Both the position numbers and the translations under genes were made by a program. The notes below the pieces were generated by a model. That model made no database searches and was not told the origin of the DNA. It worked only from the letters and a program-made list of their open reading frames with translations. Shown piece by piece: positions 62,604-64,000 of a stretch of DNA of 64,000 bases; positions within the stretch are counted from its first letter, which is position 1; every line of letters begins with the position of its first letter. The DNA is from an uncultured Lachnospiraceae bacterium (GTDB taxonomy: Bacteria > Bacillota > Clostridia > Lachnospirales > Lachnospiraceae). The stretch lies in assembly GCA_910578345.1 (NCBI GenBank), contig CAJTRA010000013.1, positions 1 through 64,000 on the forward strand, in the 5' to 3' direction.

Positions 62604-63473
62604 TTATAATTCTTTGCCCGTCAACAGTTCGTATCCCTGCAGGTATTTGTCGATCGTCTTTTGCACGATCTCTTCCGGCAGAGTCCAGTCGTGTCCCTCA
62701 TGGCTCTTAAGCCAGTCTCTTGCAAACTGTTTGTCAAAGGAGGGCTGTCCATGCCCCGGTTCATAGCCCTCTGCCGGCCAGAAGCGGGAACTGTCGGGAG
62801 TGAGCATCTCGTCGCCTAAGACAATGCTGCCGTTTTCATCCAGACCAAACTCAAACTTGGTGTCTGCGATGATGATACCACGGGTCAGGGCATATTCTGC
62901 GCACTTCTTATAGAGGGCGATCGTGTAATCCCGCAACCTGGAGGCATATTCTTCTCCCTTGCCGGGAAAGCGTTTTTCCAGATAGGCGATACTCTGCTCG
63001 TAGGAGATATTCTCGTCATGATCACCGATCTCTGCCTTGGTGGAAGGGGTATAGATCGGTTCCGGCAGCTTGTCGGATTCCTGCAGCCCTTCCGGCAGAC
63101 GGATGCCGCACACGGTGCCGTCTTTCACATAACTTGCCCAGCCGCTTCCGGTAATATAGCCGCGCACGATACACTCGACGGGCAGCATCTCCAATTTGCG
63201 GCATAACATGCTTTTGCCGTCGAATCTCTCCTGCCGGAAGAATTCAGGCATGTCCTGCACATCCACAGAAATCATATGGTTCGGCAGAATATCCTGTGTC
63301 ATATCAAACCAGAATTTGGACATCTGTGTCAGGACAGTTCCTTTCTTCGTCACCTGGTTGTGTAAGATCACATCGAAGCAACTGATTCTGTCGGTGGCGA
63401 CCATGATAAGAGTATCGCCATTATCATAAATCTCACGTACTTTACCTTCTTTGATCGGTTTTAGTTCTGTCAT
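62604..63473 (-). CDS. purC: SAICAR synthase
   Basis: A 289-aa enzyme joining aspartate to CAIR in purine synthesis. KPIKEGKVREIYD at the start, DRISCFDVILHNQVTKKGTV, CIVRGYITGSGW and IIADTKFEFGLDENGSI are all diagnostic. Start ATG 63473 has GGAGGG four bases upstream; the longer frame to 63563 is an overrun. It is alone here, without other pur genes. Confidence 0.93.
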   Translation of the reverse strand: MTELKPIKEGKVREIYDNGDTLIMVATDRISCFDVILHNQVTKKGTVLTQMSKFWFDMTQDILPNHMISVDVQDMPEFFRQERFDGKSMLCRKLEMLPVECIVRGYITGSGWASYVKDGTVCGIRLPEGLQESDKLPEPIYTPSTKAEIGDHDENISYEQSIAYLEKRFPGKGEEYASRLRDYTIALYKKCAEYALTRGIIIADTKFEFGLDENGSIVLGDEMLTPDSSRFWPAEGYEPGHGQPSFDKQFARDWLKSHEGHDWTLPEEIVQKTIDKYLQGYELLTGKEL

Positions 63474-63592
63474 GTTTCCCTCCACGTAGATCTTGCCGGC
63501 GGTGCCTGCAAGATCTCTGAATACGTAACGGAAGTTGATCTTCCATACGTTACCTTCGCTCATTCATAGACTGCTGCCCTTATTATAGCGGA

Positions 63593-64000
63593 TTATGGAA
63601 AAGGTGTAAAGCCTACAATGCGATTGAAATCGTCCCAAAAGTTCGGAATCTTATGGTAGCGCATTCCCCTTCTGCGCTGGTCTTCCTGCGTATATTCTAT
63701 GGGTTGAAACCGTATGCCGTCCGTGATCTCATCGGCATGATATTTCTTGTGCACGGCAATGGTCTGGATGCCGTTGCTGCCAGAGACCGTGATATTGATC
63801 CGAAAACGGCTCCTGGGAACAGAATCGCCTGCCTGTCTGTTGTGCTGCAGCGCTTTCTGCCATTCAGACCAGACGTCGAAATTCTCATCCTCAGTTATGG
63901 GGTGGAGCGTGTTGAAACAATAGGTGAAGTCATGCTTTCCCAGGTAATCGATCGTATACGCTGTGGTCACAGGAAAGATCCTGGCAATGACATTGCCGAC
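63593..64000 (-). CDS. Protein of unknown function, 5' end outside window
   Basis: The last 135 codons of a longer gene; the frame stays open to the window edge (VGNVIARIFPVTTAYTI...). The visible part is soluble and mixed alpha/beta with no motif I can name. A GTG at 63970 could start a shorter protein but has no ribosome site. The stop lies about 120 bases upstream of purC. Confidence 0.55.
   Translation of the reverse strand, partial: VGNVIARIFPVTTAYTIDYLGKHDFTYCFNTLHPITEDENFDVWSEWQKALQHNRQAGDSVPRSRFRINITVSGSNGIQTIAVHKKYHADEITDGIRFQPIEYTQEDQRRRGMRYHKIPNFWDDFNRIVGFTPFP

Overview
The window looks like a chromosomal stretch of a gut Lachnospiraceae-type Firmicute (Clostridia). Supporting signs are AGGAGG-type ribosome binding sites, domain-swapped GH3 glucosidases, CUT1 sugar importers encoded without their ATPase, a SigV/RsiV pair, a CD1871A-type CXXC protein beside a polyferredoxin, and a Tn916-like sigma/HTH gene pair at the left edge. 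No rRNA, tRNA or CRISPR array was seen.

Left end (1-5.5 kb): the tail of an integrative conjugative element (sigma-like factor, HTH protein, two strong hairpins). It carries a visibly AT-rich cargo gene encoding a 646-aa protein with a C-terminal ApeA-like HEPN motif. That gene lies between two 53-bp direct repeats (81 % identical). A CocE-type hydrolase with a doubtful 5' end and gene debris follow.

5.5-12 kb: an ECF sigma/anti-sigma pair of the SigV/RsiV (lysozyme stress) type with its own recognisable ECF promoter, a secreted protein of unknown role, a D-Ala-D-Ala carboxypeptidase and a GH3 glucosidase. 12-16 kb: an operon of a P-loop ATPase, a TPR protein with an unusual N-terminal domain, and an ANT(6)-like nucleotidyltransferase. 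16-18 kb: a decaying MerR/ABC exporter cassette with deletions. 18-21 kb: a FAD-Rieske oxidoreductase, LrgAB and an SGNH hydrolase. 21.4-24.1 kb: a tightly overlapping three-gene operon (nitrilase-fold protein with an unknown N-terminal half, winged-helix protein, helical protein), the best candidate here for an undescribed system.

24.8-37.4 kb: a mannoside-use locus under AraC and ROK regulators. It holds a PfkB kinase, class II aldolase, ABC importer, GH38 alpha-mannosidase, DUF4432 epimerase and D-lyxose/D-mannose isomerase. Together these suggest uptake of a mannoside, hydrolysis, isomerisation of mannose to fructose, phosphorylation and aldol cleavage. 37.5-41.3 kb: a CXXC protein, a polyferredoxin and a second GH3 enzyme.

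41.5-46.3 kb: a hybrid histidine kinase, a hemerythrin protein and a free HPt protein; a REC-HPt protein at 61.5 kb could belong to the same relay. 46.5-53.6 kb: household genes (YdcF, TPR lipoprotein, Nudix-like, pyrF, pyrE, small membrane proteins, M29-like aminopeptidase). 53.7-61.2 kb: an alpha-galactoside locus with GH36, an ABC importer, an SDR and a LacI regulator that share a candidate operator. The right end holds purC and a gene cut by the window edge.
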